Assembly: GCF_032586235.1 (NCBI RefSeq)
Contig: NZ_JAWHTD010000023.1
Span: 1-61,826, forward strand
DNA length: 61,826 nt
Source of the DNA: Aestuariicoccus sp032586235
Lineage (GTDB): Bacteria; Pseudomonadota; Alphaproteobacteria; Rhodobacterales; Rhodobacteraceae
Direction: 5' to 3'
Shown one piece after another: positions 34,569 through 43,346 of the stretch. The position numbers and the translations under genes were made by a program. The notes beneath the pieces were generated by a model that worked only from the letters and a program-made list of their open reading frames with translations, had not been told where the DNA came from and searched no databases. Each line of letters opens with the position of its first letter. Positions within the stretch are counted from its first letter, which is position 1.

Positions 34569-35651
34569 ATGACCCTTCCCCCCACGATGCGCGCCATGGT
34601 CACGATGGGCCTTGGCGACATGGACCAGCTGGTCCTCAAAGAAGACTGGCCGCGTCCCGATCCGGCGCCGGGCGAGGTGCTGATCCGGGTGGGGGCCTGC
34701 GGGCTGAACAACACCGATGTGAACACCCGAACGGGCTGGTATTCCAGCGCCGTAAGCGAGGCCACGACCGGCGGCCCCTACGACAGCGAGGCGGACGAGG
34801 AGCCCTCCTGGGGCGGCGCGCCGATCCAGTTCCCGCGCATCCAGGGCGCGGATGTCTGCGGGCGCATCGTCGCCGTGGGCGAGGGTGTCGATCCGGCCCG
34901 CATCGGTGAGCGGGTGATTGTCGACAACTGGCTGCGCGACCCCGAGGATCTGACCGACAAGACCAAGACCGGCTATTTCGGATCGGAGCGGGACGGCGGC
35001 TTTGCCGAATACAGCACTGTCCCGGCGCGCAACGCGCTGGCGATCGAGAGCCCGCTGTCGGATGCTGAATTGGCGACGTTCTCGTGTTCCTATTCCACCG
35101 CCGAAGGCATGCTGGCGCGCGCGGGCGTGACAGCGTCCGATACCGTTCTCATCCCCGGCGCGTCGGGCGGCGTCGGCGGCGCGCTGGTGCAGCTGGCCAG
35201 ACGGCGCGGAGCGCGTGTGATCGCCATGGCCTCCGAGGCGAAACATGCCGACGTGCGGGCGCTGGGCCCCGACCGCGTCCTGCCGCGCGCGCCGGACGAC
35301 CTGCGTGCGGCGCTGGGGGATGAAAAAATCACCGTTGTCGCCGATGTGGTCGGCGGGCCCTATTGGCCGACATTGATCGACATCCTCGAACGCGGCGGGC
35401 GCTACACCTGTTCGGGCGCCATCGCGGGGCCGATCGTGGCGCTCGATCTGCGCACCCTCTACCTGCGCGATCTGACCTTCACCGGCTCGACCGTGATCGA
35501 TCCCGAGGTCATGCCCAATCTGGTGAAGTACATCGAGGCAGGCGAGATCAGGCCGGCGCTGGCCGCGACCTATCCGCTGGAAGAGCTGCACGCGGCGCAA
35601 GCCGCCTTCATCGCCAAGCGGCACACCGGCAATATCGTCGTCTGCCCGTGA
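34569..35651 (+). CDS. Medium-chain dehydrogenase/reductase family protein (quinone oxidoreductase/alcohol dehydrogenase-like)
   Basis: 360 aa. An N-terminal GroES-like domain (VLIRVGACGLNNTDVNTRTG) is followed by a Rossmann domain with LIPGASGGVGGALVQLARRR near residue 195. The second catalytic zinc ligand seen in classical alcohol dehydrogenases is not evident, so a zinc-independent quinone-reductase-like enzyme is possible. It stands alone between two gene-free stretches and is preceded by CACGGAGCC. The substrate is unknown. Confidence 0.85.
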   Translation: MTLPPTMRAMVTMGLGDMDQLVLKEDWPRPDPAPGEVLIRVGACGLNNTDVNTRTGWYSSAVSEATTGGPYDSEADEEPSWGGAPIQFPRIQGADVCGRIVAVGEGVDPARIGERVIVDNWLRDPEDLTDKTKTGYFGSERDGGFAEYSTVPARNALAIESPLSDAELATFSCSYSTAEGMLARAGVTASDTVLIPGASGGVGGALVQLARRRGARVIAMASEAKHADVRALGPDRVLPRAPDDLRAALGDEKITVVADVVGGPYWPTLIDILERGGRYTCSGAIAGPIVALDLRTLYLRDLTFTGSTVIDPEVMPNLVKYIEAGEIRPALAATYPLEELHAAQAAFIAKRHTGNIVVCP

Positions 35652-36395
35652 CGCACGCCCGCTTCGGCCCCGGCAAGACAGCGCTGGCCTGTGCGGGCTG
35701 CCTCCACGTCCGGGCCACGCGCCGCCATCGTCAGAGTCTCGGCTTGCCGATGAAGCTCGATGCGCTGGCCTGTTCGCGCGGCATCGGCAGGATCAGCCGA
35801 ACGCGTGTGCGGGTCAGCGCAAGACAGCGCTTGCGCGTCCGCCGGCGGCTGCGCCTGGATGAAGGGCGCGTGGCTTTGGGGTGCGGCGAAGGCGGGCAGG
35901 TGGCCTCGCCCCGCACGATCCCGCAGGTTAGTCAGATCGTCGACACCCTCGAATGCGGCCCCGAGCGTGCCGGCGCGCTGGGTGAACTTCTGATCCAGCA
36001 CCGCGGCGACGGCGATCAGCCATTCAAGCCCCTTGGCGGCGTGCGCGAAGCAGATCAGCCTTCCGGGTCGCGATGGCGGTGCCACTCCATGGTGGGATGC
36101 CAAAGGGCCTAGCCCGGAAAGACCTGCGCCTCGGTCTCGAGCCGCGCCAGATCGTCAAACGTCATGAGGGCGCGGCCAGCCAGGCGGGCCAGCAGCACGG
36201 GGCGCTGTGGCGCATGACGGCGGTGCGCCTCCCGCCCACCGGGCGGGCCGGGATACCATCGTTCAACGCGCGCAGGGGGGCAGCGCGGCATGGGTGGTCT
36301 GCGCCCTCATGGCACCGTTGCGCAACGCGTGGTTCTCTCCGGTGGCAGAAAGCTATGGGTTTGACCATTTCGCGTACCGGTGGCGGGGTTCGGGG
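35652..36395. other. 744-bp stretch without a supported gene
   Basis: Protein-like stretches appear on the minus strand in changing frames, for example one ending ARLETEAQVFPG near 36118 and another with HAAKGLEWLIAVAAVLDQ further on. No single frame is open throughout, no start or ribosome site fits, and I recognise no family. Remnants of a frameshifted gene are possible. Confidence 0.45.
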
Positions 36396-36881
36396 TCAGA
36401 GTGTCATGGACATTTCATGCCATGCCATTCCTCCATGGTCCGAGGCCGACGGTCTCAGATAGCCATAGCCAAGTTTCTCATAAAGCGGCACATGATGCTC
36501 TTTGCACATCAGATAGATCGTCGCTTTGCCCATCCGTCGCATCCGGCCGACGAACTCGTCCATCAGTGCCCGTGAACGGCCTTTGCCTTGTTCTGCGGGG
36601 TCCACCACGACAGACATGATGACGACATTCGGTGCGTCCGGGTCGTGGCCGATAAGTTCCTTGAAATCCTCGTCGGACATCTCGACCTCATGCGCACAGC
36701 CGCAATTGATAAAGCCGACAACCCTTCCATTCACTTCGAGGACAAGAAAGCCATCCGGGTAGGTCTCTATCCGTTTGGAGATTTTGGCGTGGGTCGCGGC
36801 CTCGTCACCTTCATAGGCGGAGGTCTCGATCTCGAAGCAGCGATCCGCATCGGAAGGCTGGGCATTCCTAAAGACAATCAT
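36396..36881 (-). CDS. GNAT family N-acetyltransferase
   Basis: 161 aa with the GNAT core: FRNAQPSDADRCFEIETSAY at the start, VVIMSVVVDPAEQGKGRSRA (acetyl-CoA-binding loop, a Q-x-x-G-x-x-R/A type) near residue 90, and the late LYEKLGYGYL motif. The substrate is unknown; a small amine, peptide or antibiotic is possible. Base composition is visibly less G+C-rich than its neighbours and it stands between gene-poor stretches, which suggests horizontal acquisition. Confidence 0.85.
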   Translation of the reverse strand: MIVFRNAQPSDADRCFEIETSAYEGDEAATHAKISKRIETYPDGFLVLEVNGRVVGFINCGCAHEVEMSDEDFKELIGHDPDAPNVVIMSVVVDPAEQGKGRSRALMDEFVGRMRRMGKATIYLMCKEHHVPLYEKLGYGYLRPSASDHGGMAWHEMSMTL

Positions 36882-37221
36882 ACCGGTCTTCTCTTGTCGC
36901 GCATTTGTCGGGGACAGGATAGCGAGCGACAGATGGACTGTCGTGCGCGAAAATGCGCGCGTTTGCTGCGGGGCAATACCCCTGCCGGCAAATGCCCGTG
37001 GCGCGGCACAAAGCGCGGCTTTGTGCGATGTGCCGTGCGAAAGCAGGTGCCGATCACGATCCCTTCGGAAAATTTTGCAGTATTATGCGCGTCATCGGAT
37101 GGCTGAAACATCCAATTCTTGGCGTGGTTCCGATATTTGCGAACAAATTCGCTCTTGAACTTCCGTTCTCGAATTGCATCACTGGTCTGGCGTCGGAAAT
37201 AATGCGCGCTGGGGGGAGAAT
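36882..37221. other. 340-bp divergent control region between the acetyltransferase gene and tupB
   Basis: No gene seen. It contains a GGGG-CAATA-CCCC hairpin and a strong 9-bp inverted repeat (37006-37026). The promoter and tungstate-responsive site of the tup operon should lie here; I cannot identify -35/-10 boxes with confidence. Confidence 0.5.
37006..37026. promoter_or_regulatory. Inverted repeat upstream of the tungstate transporter operon
   Basis: GCACAAAGC-GCG-GCTTTGTGC, perfect 9-bp arms with a 3-bp spacer, about 196 bp before the tupB start. It is a candidate operator for the regulator gene at the end of the operon, or a 5' leader hairpin. The assignment is tentative. Confidence 0.4.
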
Positions 37222-37929
37222 TTGCAGAGCATCGGGGAAGCCTTGGGTCTTGCCGTGGCGCTCGTCCTGTCGGGCGATGCGGATCTGCTGGAAATCGTCG
37301 CTCTTTCCTTGCGCGTCAGCCTGACTGCGACGGCGCTGGCCTGCCTTGTCGGCTTTCCCATCGGCGCTTTGGTTGCGATCGGCCGGTTTCGCGGCCGGAC
37401 GGCGGTTCTGATCCTGATGAACGCGCTGATGGGGCTGCCGCCGGTGGTGGTGGGGCTTTTGGTCTATCTGCACCTCTCGCGCTCGGGGCCGCTGGGCTTT
37501 CTGGGGCTGCTCTACACGCCGACGGCGATGATCGTCGCCCAGACCATTCTGATCGCGCCTATAGTCGCGGCGCTGTCGCGGCAGGTGATCGAGGACCTGC
37601 ACGCCGAATATGCCGAGCAGTTCCGGTCATTGTGCCTGTCGCGGTGGCAGATTGTGCGGGCGCTTTTGTGGGACGCGCGGTATTCGCTGCTGACGGTGGG
37701 CCTTGCGGGCTTTGGCCGCGCGGTGGCAGAGGTGGGCGCGGTCATCATCGTTGGGGGCAATATCGACCACCTGACGCGGGTCATGACCACCGCCATCGCG
37801 CTGGAGACATCGAAGGGCGATCTGGCGTTGGCGCTGGCGCTTGGCATTGTGCTTTTAGTGATCGCGCTTGGCGTAAATGCGGCCGTGCAGACCGTGCGCA
37901 TGACCGCCGCGAGGCAGGCCTATGTCTGA
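37222..37929 (+). CDS. tupB: Tungstate ABC transporter permease
   Basis: 235 aa membrane protein with about five to six hydrophobic segments and the ABC permease EAA-type loop (EYAEQFRSLCLSRWQIVRALLW reduced: QFRSLCLSRWQ). It matches TupB: LPPVVVGLLVYLHLSRSGPL and GRAVAEVGAVIIVGGNIDHL. No ATG is available at the expected position. I chose TTG 37222 because GGGGGGAG lies just upstream; TTG 37174 is an alternative. Its end overlaps tupC by 8 bp. It imports tungstate with TupA and TupC. Confidence 0.88.
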   Translation: MQSIGEALGLAVALVLSGDADLLEIVALSLRVSLTATALACLVGFPIGALVAIGRFRGRTAVLILMNALMGLPPVVVGLLVYLHLSRSGPLGFLGLLYTPTAMIVAQTILIAPIVAALSRQVIEDLHAEYAEQFRSLCLSRWQIVRALLWDARYSLLTVGLAGFGRAVAEVGAVIIVGGNIDHLTRVMTTAIALETSKGDLALALALGIVLLVIALGVNAAVQTVRMTAARQAYV

Positions 37930-38677
37930 GCTATCGGCGATCATGCCCATGCCCGAGGGGGCCTGTGAAACGACCGGCGCGATCCTGCCGCTTCGGGTGC
38001 GCGAGCTTGGGTTGCGGTTCGGCGCGGCGACTGTGCTCGAGGGCGTGTCTCTCGACCTCGGCCCCACCGGCTGCACCATGATCCTGGGCCCGAACGGATC
38101 GGGCAAGAGCCTGCTGCTGAAGCTTTTGCACGGGTTGATGGAACCGACCTCGGGCCGGATCGACTGGGGCGGTCACGCGCCCGCGCAGGTGACCGCGCGG
38201 CAGGCGCTGGTGTTCCAGAAACCGGTGTTGCTGCGCCGCTCGGTCGCCGCGAATATCGACTTTGTGCTCAGGGCGCGGGGCAAGGACGGGGCGCGGCGCG
38301 ACGCGCTGCTCGACCATGTTGGCCTTGCCCACAAGGCCGGACAGCCCGCCCGCCGTCTGTCGGGCGGCGAGGCCCAGCGGCTGGCGCTGGCCCGGGCGCT
38401 CGCCACCGATCCCGAGGTGCTGTTTCTGGACGAGCCCACCGCCAGCCTCGATCCGGCCTCGGTTCTGGCGTTCGAGAGGATCGTTACCGAGGCGCGCGCC
38501 CGTGGCGTCCGGATCGTCTTTGTGACCCATGACATCGGTCAGGCCCGGCGTATGGCCGACGACGTGGTGTTCCTGCACCGCGGGCGCGTCGCCGAACACA
38601 GCCGCGCCGCCGATTTCTTCCCCGCCCCCCAAAACGCGGCGGCGCGGGATTACCTGAACGGCAGGATTGTCGTTTGA
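37922..38677 (+). CDS. tupC: Tungstate ABC transporter ATP-binding protein
   Basis: 251 aa ATPase. Walker A GPNGSGKSLLLKLLHGL, signature LSGGEAQRLALARALA, Walker B LFLDEPTASLD and an H-loop FVTHDIGQARRMADD are visible. Gene order B-C-A, overlap with tupB and the adjoining TupA-type binding protein support the tungstate assignment over a phosphate or molybdate system. Confidence 0.88.
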   Translation: MSELSAIMPMPEGACETTGAILPLRVRELGLRFGAATVLEGVSLDLGPTGCTMILGPNGSGKSLLLKLLHGLMEPTSGRIDWGGHAPAQVTARQALVFQKPVLLRRSVAANIDFVLRARGKDGARRDALLDHVGLAHKAGQPARRLSGGEAQRLALARALATDPEVLFLDEPTASLDPASVLAFERIVTEARARGVRIVFVTHDIGQARRMADDVVFLHRGRVAEHSRAADFFPAPQNAAARDYLNGRIVV

Positions 38678-38702
38678 CACGGCAAGGAATGGAGCCTCCG
38701 AC

Positions 38703-39521
38703 ATGCCCGCAAAGAAACTGACCGCCACCGCCTTGGCCCTTGCGATCGCAGGCGCCGCCGGGGCGCAGGACCAGTCGATCATCGTGCAGTCGACCACCTC
38801 GACGGCGAACTCGGGTCTTTACGACCACCTGTTGCCGATCTTCCGTAAAAAGACCGGGATCCGGGTCGATGTCGTGGCGGTGGGCACGGGCCAGGCCATC
38901 AGGAACGCCCGGAATTGCGATGGCGACGTGCTGCTTGTCCATGCCAAACCGGCGGAAGAGAAATTCGTCGCCGATGGCTTTGGCACCGCGCGCACCGACC
39001 TGATGTACAACGATTTCGTCATCGTCGGCCCCGCCGCCGACCCCGCGGGCGTGGGCGGCATGAATGACGTGCAGGGCGCCTTGGCCAGGATCGCAGGCTC
39101 GGGCGCCTTGTTCGCATCGCGCGGCGACGATTCGGGGACCCACAAGAAGGAAATGGCGCTCTGGGCCGATGCGGGCGTCGATCCGGTGGCTGCCTCGGGT
39201 ACGTGGTACCGCGAGACGGGCTCGGGCATGGGGGCCACGCTCAACGCCGGGATCGGCATGGGCGCCTATGTCATGACCGACCGCGCCACCTGGATCAGTT
39301 TTGGCAACAAGCAGGATTACCGGATCGCGGTCGAGGGTGACGAGGATATGTTCAACCAATACGGCGTGATCCCGGTGAACCCGGAAAAATGCCCCAGCGT
39401 CAAGGCCGATGCCGCGCAGCGCTTTGCCGACTGGCTGGTCTCGGACGACGGGCAGGCGGCCATCGCGGCCTACAGCGTCGCCGGCCAGCAACTTTTCTTC
39501 CCCAACGCGCCGGAGAATTGA
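38703..39521 (+). CDS. tupA: Tungstate ABC transporter substrate-binding protein
   Basis: 272 aa with a signal peptide (LTATALALAIAGAAGAQ). The mature start carries the family motif STTSTANSGLYDHLLPIF, followed by TGIRVDVVAVGTGQAI and a Ser/Asp/Thr-rich anion site SRGDDSGTHKKE, both typical of TupA. I chose ATG 38703 with GGAG before it. Tungstate is preferred by TupA proteins, while molybdate uptake is usually by ModABC. Confidence 0.88.
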   Translation: MPAKKLTATALALAIAGAAGAQDQSIIVQSTTSTANSGLYDHLLPIFRKKTGIRVDVVAVGTGQAIRNARNCDGDVLLVHAKPAEEKFVADGFGTARTDLMYNDFVIVGPAADPAGVGGMNDVQGALARIAGSGALFASRGDDSGTHKKEMALWADAGVDPVAASGTWYRETGSGMGATLNAGIGMGAYVMTDRATWISFGNKQDYRIAVEGDEDMFNQYGVIPVNPEKCPSVKADAAQRFADWLVSDDGQAAIAAYSVAGQQLFFPNAPEN

Positions 39522-39530
39522 TAGGTGTGC

Positions 39531-39549
39531 CGGGGCGGCCGCCGTCCCG
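39531..39549 (+). promoter_or_regulatory. Stem-loop between tupA and the regulator gene
   Basis: CGGGGCGG-CCG-CCGTCCCG, an 8-bp stem with one G-U pair, 9 bp after the tupA stop. No T-run follows. It matches the pattern of a hairpin behind each binding-protein gene of this window. Confidence 0.5.
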
Positions 39550-39568
39550 AGAGATCGCCAGGAACGCC

Positions 39569-40465
39569 ATGACAGACCTCGCCTTTCCCGATCACGAATA
39601 CCTGACGGTCAAGGAGCTGGCCGCGCTTTTGCGGCTGAAAGAGCGCAAGATCTACGATCTCGCGTCCTCGGGCGCGGTGCCCTGTTCGAAGGCGACCGGA
39701 AAGCTGCTGTTCCCCGCCGCCGAGATCCGGGCGTGGATCGAAGAGGCGACATCGGGCGGGCTGCCGGAGGTGCCCGCGCCCGCCGCCCGTCCGCCCATCG
39801 TGCTGGGCAGCCACGATCCGTTGCTGGATTGGGCGATCCGGCAATCCCGCTGCGGGCTGGCGACCTTTTACGACGGATCGCTCGACGGGCTCGACCGCTT
39901 TGTGCGGGGCGAAGGGATCGCGGCGGGGCTGCATATTCACGACGCCGTAACTGGCAGCTGGAACGTTCCGGCGGTGTCGCGCGCCGCCGCAGGGCAGAAC
40001 GCCGTCCTGATCGCCTTTGCGACCAGACGGCGGGGGCTGGTGTTTCGGCCCGGGGCGAACGCGCCCTCGGGGCTTGCGGATCTGGCCGGTCGGCGCATCG
40101 TCCCCCGGCAGCCCGAATCCGGAACCGACACCCTGTTTCGGGAACTGGCGCGGACGCACGGTCTGGACGTGGCGCAGCTCGACTTCGCCGAGGTCGCGCG
40201 GACCGAGGACGAGGCGGTCGAGGCGGTGCGGCGCGGCGAGGCGGACGCGGCCTTCGGGCTCGAGGCCGTCGCGCGCAGCTACGGTCTGGACTACCTGCCG
40301 ATCGTCGAAGAGCAATTCGCGATCCTCGTCGATCGAAAGGCCTGGTTCGAGGCCCCGTTCCAGAAACTCGCGGCTTTCTGCGCAAGCGCGCCATTCGCAA
40401 GCCGCGCCAAGGCTTACGGCGGCTATGACACCGGCGATTTCGGCGCGGTGATCTGGAACGCGTGA
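39569..40465 (+). CDS. Helix-turn-helix regulator with periplasmic-binding-like domain, linked to tungstate uptake
   Basis: 298 aa. An excisionase/MerR-like helix-turn-helix lies at residues 11-50 (YLTVKELAALLRLKERKIYD), then a domain of the PBP-like superfamily (PIVLGSHDPLLDWAIRQSRC, later GRRIVPRQPESGTDTLFREL and EEAVRRG-type repeats) resembling the substrate-binding part of molybdate or tungstate proteins. AGGAA precedes ATG 39569. As last gene of tupBCA it probably senses tungstate or molybdate in the cytoplasm and controls the operon. It is not ModE, whose ligand part is a MOP domain. Confidence 0.82.
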   Translation: MTDLAFPDHEYLTVKELAALLRLKERKIYDLASSGAVPCSKATGKLLFPAAEIRAWIEEATSGGLPEVPAPAARPPIVLGSHDPLLDWAIRQSRCGLATFYDGSLDGLDRFVRGEGIAAGLHIHDAVTGSWNVPAVSRAAAGQNAVLIAFATRRRGLVFRPGANAPSGLADLAGRRIVPRQPESGTDTLFRELARTHGLDVAQLDFAEVARTEDEAVEAVRRGEADAAFGLEAVARSYGLDYLPIVEEQFAILVDRKAWFEAPFQKLAAFCASAPFASRAKAYGGYDTGDFGAVIWNA

Positions 40466-40478
40466 CGGCGGCCCCGTC

Positions 40479-40494
40479 ACGGGACAATTCCCGT
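40479..40494 (+). terminator. Weak hairpin after the tup operon
   Basis: ACGGGA-CAAT-TCCCGT, a 6-bp stem 14 bp after the regulator stop, followed by CGTTTC. The T-run is short, so termination is only possible. Confidence 0.35.
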
Positions 40495-40670
40495 CGTTTC
40501 ATTGGGTGGACCTTCGGGCCCATGCCCTTGGTCGAGCGTTCCTTGCGGCGGGCTGTCCCGCAGGCTTGCCATCTCGCATGACGCGGCCACCTCGTGTATG
40601 ACCTGCCGTCAAAGGGCAGGGCCCACCGCGGACCCAGGGCCGGGCGATCTGAATATGGTATGACTTTCCG

Positions 40671-41690
40671 ATGCTGAAGAGTGCAACGAACCCAAATGTC
40701 GTCACGGCCGCGCGTCTCTCGGTCGCGCCTATGATGGACTGGACCGACCGGCATTGCCGCTATCTGCACCGGCTGATCAGCCGGCAGGCGCTGCTCTATA
40801 CCGAAATGGTCACCTCGAGCGCGCTGGTGCGGGGCGGGGCGGTGCATCTGCTGGAGTTCAACACAGAAGAGCACCCGGTTGCGCTGCAACTTGGCGGGTC
40901 GGATCCGGCCGAGCTGGCGCAGGCCGCCAGGATGGGGCAGGGCGCGGGCTATGACGAGATCAACCTCAACGTCGGTTGCCCCTCGGACCGGGTGCAATCG
41001 GGGGCCTTCGGCGCGGTGCTGATGAAATCGCCCGATCTGGTGGCCACCTGCTTTGCCGCGATGCAAGAGGCGGTGGACGTGCCGGTGACCATCAAGTGCC
41101 GGATTGGCGTCGACGATCAGGACCCCGAACACGTCTTGCCCGATTTCCTGCGCCGTCTGTCGGAGGCAGGATGCCGCAGGGTGATCGTGCACGCGCGCAA
41201 GGCCTGGCTCGAAGGGCTGAGCCCCAAGGAGAACCGCGACATCCCGCCGCTCGATTACGAGCTGGTGCGGCGGATGAAGGCCGAGTTCCCCGCGCTGCAT
41301 CTTTCGATCAACGGCGGGATCGCGTCGCTGGACGCGGTCTGCGGCTTTCTGGACGAGGGGCTGGACGGCGTCATGGTCGGCCGCGCCGCCTATCATCAAC
41401 CTTGGGACATTCTGGGCGAAGCGGACGCCCGGGTCTGGGACGCCCCCGCGCCGTACCAAAGCCCCGAGGATGTGGCCCGCGCCATGCTGCCCAATATCGA
41501 ACGGCACCTGACGGACGGCGGGCGGCTGCACCAGGTCACGCGCCACATGCTGGGGCTTTTCGCCGGGCGTCCTGGGGCGCGGCACTGGCGGCGCGCCTTG
41601 TCCGAGGCGGCGCATCTGCCGCAATCCGGGCCCGAGGTGGTCGAGGCGGCGCTGGCGCAGATGCACGCGGTGGCGCAGGCGGCCGAGTAG
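40671..41690 (+). CDS. dusA: tRNA-dihydrouridine synthase A
   Basis: 339 aa FMN enzyme that reduces U20/U20a in tRNA. DusA features are LSVAPMMDWTDRHCRYLHRL near the N-terminus, the catalytic-Cys motif NLNVGCPSDRVQSGAFGAVL, RIGVDDQDP in the tRNA-binding part, and INGGIASLDA and VMVGRAAYHQPW in the FMN phosphate site. No ribosome site is evident before ATG 40671. It lies 206 bp after the tup operon and is probably transcribed separately. Confidence 0.95.
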   Translation: MLKSATNPNVVTAARLSVAPMMDWTDRHCRYLHRLISRQALLYTEMVTSSALVRGGAVHLLEFNTEEHPVALQLGGSDPAELAQAARMGQGAGYDEINLNVGCPSDRVQSGAFGAVLMKSPDLVATCFAAMQEAVDVPVTIKCRIGVDDQDPEHVLPDFLRRLSEAGCRRVIVHARKAWLEGLSPKENRDIPPLDYELVRRMKAEFPALHLSINGGIASLDAVCGFLDEGLDGVMVGRAAYHQPWDILGEADARVWDAPAPYQSPEDVARAMLPNIERHLTDGGRLHQVTRHMLGLFAGRPGARHWRRALSEAAHLPQSGPEVVEAALAQMHAVAQAAE

Positions 41691-41751
41691 GGGTTGCGAT
41701 GCGCGGGCGCGCGGTCTATCGCCCGACCGGATACCGAAAAGAGAGGGCCAC

Positions 41752-42576
41752 ATGCCCGATATCGCGACGCTTTTGCCCCTGATCGCCCTCTTGGCGGTTG
41801 CGGGGGCCTTTGCCGGCCTATTGGCCGGGATGCTTGGCGTGGGGGGCGGGATCGTCCACGTGCCGGCCTTCTTCTACGTCTTCGAGCGGCTGGGTTATGA
41901 CGGGTCGTGGCTGATGCAGGTCTGCCTGGCGACCTCGCTGGCGGCGATCATCATCACGTCGCTGCGGTCGGTCGCGGCGCATCACAAACGCGGGGCGGTC
42001 GACTGGACGATCCTGCGCGGCTGGGCTCCGGGAATCGCTTTGGGCGCTTTGGTCGGGGTGGCGGTGGCCTCGGCGCTGCGGTCCGAGACGTTGCAGATGC
42101 TCTTTGGCGGGATCGCGGTGCTGGTCGGGCTTTATCTGGCCTTCGGGCGCGAGCATTGGCGGCTGGGCGCGGCGATGCCCACAGGCCTGCGCCGCGCCAC
42201 GTTGTCGCCCGCGGTGGGGTTCTTGTCGGTTCTCATGGGGATCGGCGGCGGCAGCTTTGGTGTGCCGCTGATGACGCTTTTCGCGGTGCCGATTCACCGG
42301 GCGGTGGCGACGGCGGCGGGGTTCGGCGTGCTGATCGCGGTGCCGTCGGTCGCGGCCTTCCTGCTGGTCGATACCGGTGGCGCAAGCGTGCCGCCCGGCA
42401 CCGTTGGGGCGGTCAACCTGCCGGCCTTTGCGGTGTCGGTCACGATGACGCTGGTGACCGCGCCGCTGGGCGCGCGGCTGGCCCACGCCATGGCCCCGCT
42501 GGTCTTGCGGCGGGCCTTCGCGGTCTTCATCCTGATCGTCGCGCTGAACATGCTGCGCAAGGTGTTCCTGGAATGA
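41752..42576 (+). CDS. TauE/SafE family sulfite exporter-like membrane protein
   Basis: 274 aa with about eight membrane segments. The family's two repeats are visible as GLLAGMLGVGGGIVHVPAFF near residue 22 and VLMGIGGGSFGVPLMTLFAV near residue 160. Members export sulfite, sulfoacetate or other organic anions. It overlaps the next gene by ATGA, so the two are co-expressed. The substrate is not determined by sequence. Confidence 0.88.
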   Translation: MPDIATLLPLIALLAVAGAFAGLLAGMLGVGGGIVHVPAFFYVFERLGYDGSWLMQVCLATSLAAIIITSLRSVAAHHKRGAVDWTILRGWAPGIALGALVGVAVASALRSETLQMLFGGIAVLVGLYLAFGREHWRLGAAMPTGLRRATLSPAVGFLSVLMGIGGGSFGVPLMTLFAVPIHRAVATAAGFGVLIAVPSVAAFLLVDTGGASVPPGTVGAVNLPAFAVSVTMTLVTAPLGARLAHAMAPLVLRRAFAVFILIVALNMLRKVFLE

Positions 42577-43343
42577 CGTCGCTGGGGGAGCGCGGCTGGG
42601 CTGTGATCCCCTTCGACCCAAGGACCGCCATCTGGGCCGAGGCGGCGCGGGGCCTCGGCGCCCAACTGTCGCAGGACCCGGACCTGCAAGCCAAATGGCT
42701 GCAATGTCAGGGCACCTGGTTCGTCGGTGTCGACGTGCTGCCCAACGACCCGTCCGGCGCCATCGGGGCGGTGCCTTTGGCCGGGACCCTGCGCGACGCT
42801 CTGGGCGATCTGCCCGCGCTGCATCCCGCGCAGCTTTCCATCGTCTATCCCGGCTATCCGCGCCCGCGCAAAGGCGAAAGCGACGCCGCCTTCCGCTATC
42901 GGCAGAGGCGCGATGCGGCGCATGTGGACGGGCTCTTGCGAGATGATCAGGGCCACCGCCACCTGGCCGAACCGCATGCCTTCATCCTGGGCCTGCCGCT
43001 TAACGCTTGCAGCGCGGGGGCGAGCCCGCTGGTGGTCTGGGACCAAAGCCACGAGGTGATGCGCGCGGCCTTTCGCGCGGCCTTTGCCGCCCATCCGCAG
43101 CAGGACTGGCCCACGCTGGACGTGGCCGAGGTCTATCAGGCGGCGCGGCGGCGGGTGTTCGAGACCTGCGCGCGGATCGAGATCGCGGCCCAGCCCGGAG
43201 AGGCGATCCTGCTGCACCGCATGACGCTGCACGGGATGGCGCCCTGGGCCGAGGGCGCGAAGGCCCCGGCCGAGGGGCGCATGATCGCCTATTTCCGACC
43301 CATCCTGCCGGGTGGCATCGCGGAATGGCTAAAGCTGCCCTGA
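42573..43343 (+). CDS. Putative Fe(II)/2-oxoglutarate-dependent dioxygenase (PhyH-like)
   Basis: 256 aa, no signal peptide. A facial-triad pattern is visible: HVD in RRDAAHVDGLLRDD near residue 113, a distal His in LLHRMTLHGMAPWAEG near residue 218, and an Arg 18-20 residues later (EGRMIAYFRP). This fits the double-stranded beta-helix dioxygenases, but overall similarity is weak, so the assignment is tentative. It is translationally coupled to the TauE/SafE gene. Its stop lies 4 bp from the convergent DUF1289 gene. Confidence 0.68.
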   Translation: MTSLGERGWAVIPFDPRTAIWAEAARGLGAQLSQDPDLQAKWLQCQGTWFVGVDVLPNDPSGAIGAVPLAGTLRDALGDLPALHPAQLSIVYPGYPRPRKGESDAAFRYRQRRDAAHVDGLLRDDQGHRHLAEPHAFILGLPLNACSAGASPLVVWDQSHEVMRAAFRAAFAAHPQQDWPTLDVAEVYQAARRRVFETCARIEIAAQPGEAILLHRMTLHGMAPWAEGAKAPAEGRMIAYFRPILPGGIAEWLKLP

Positions 43344-43346
43344 GCG

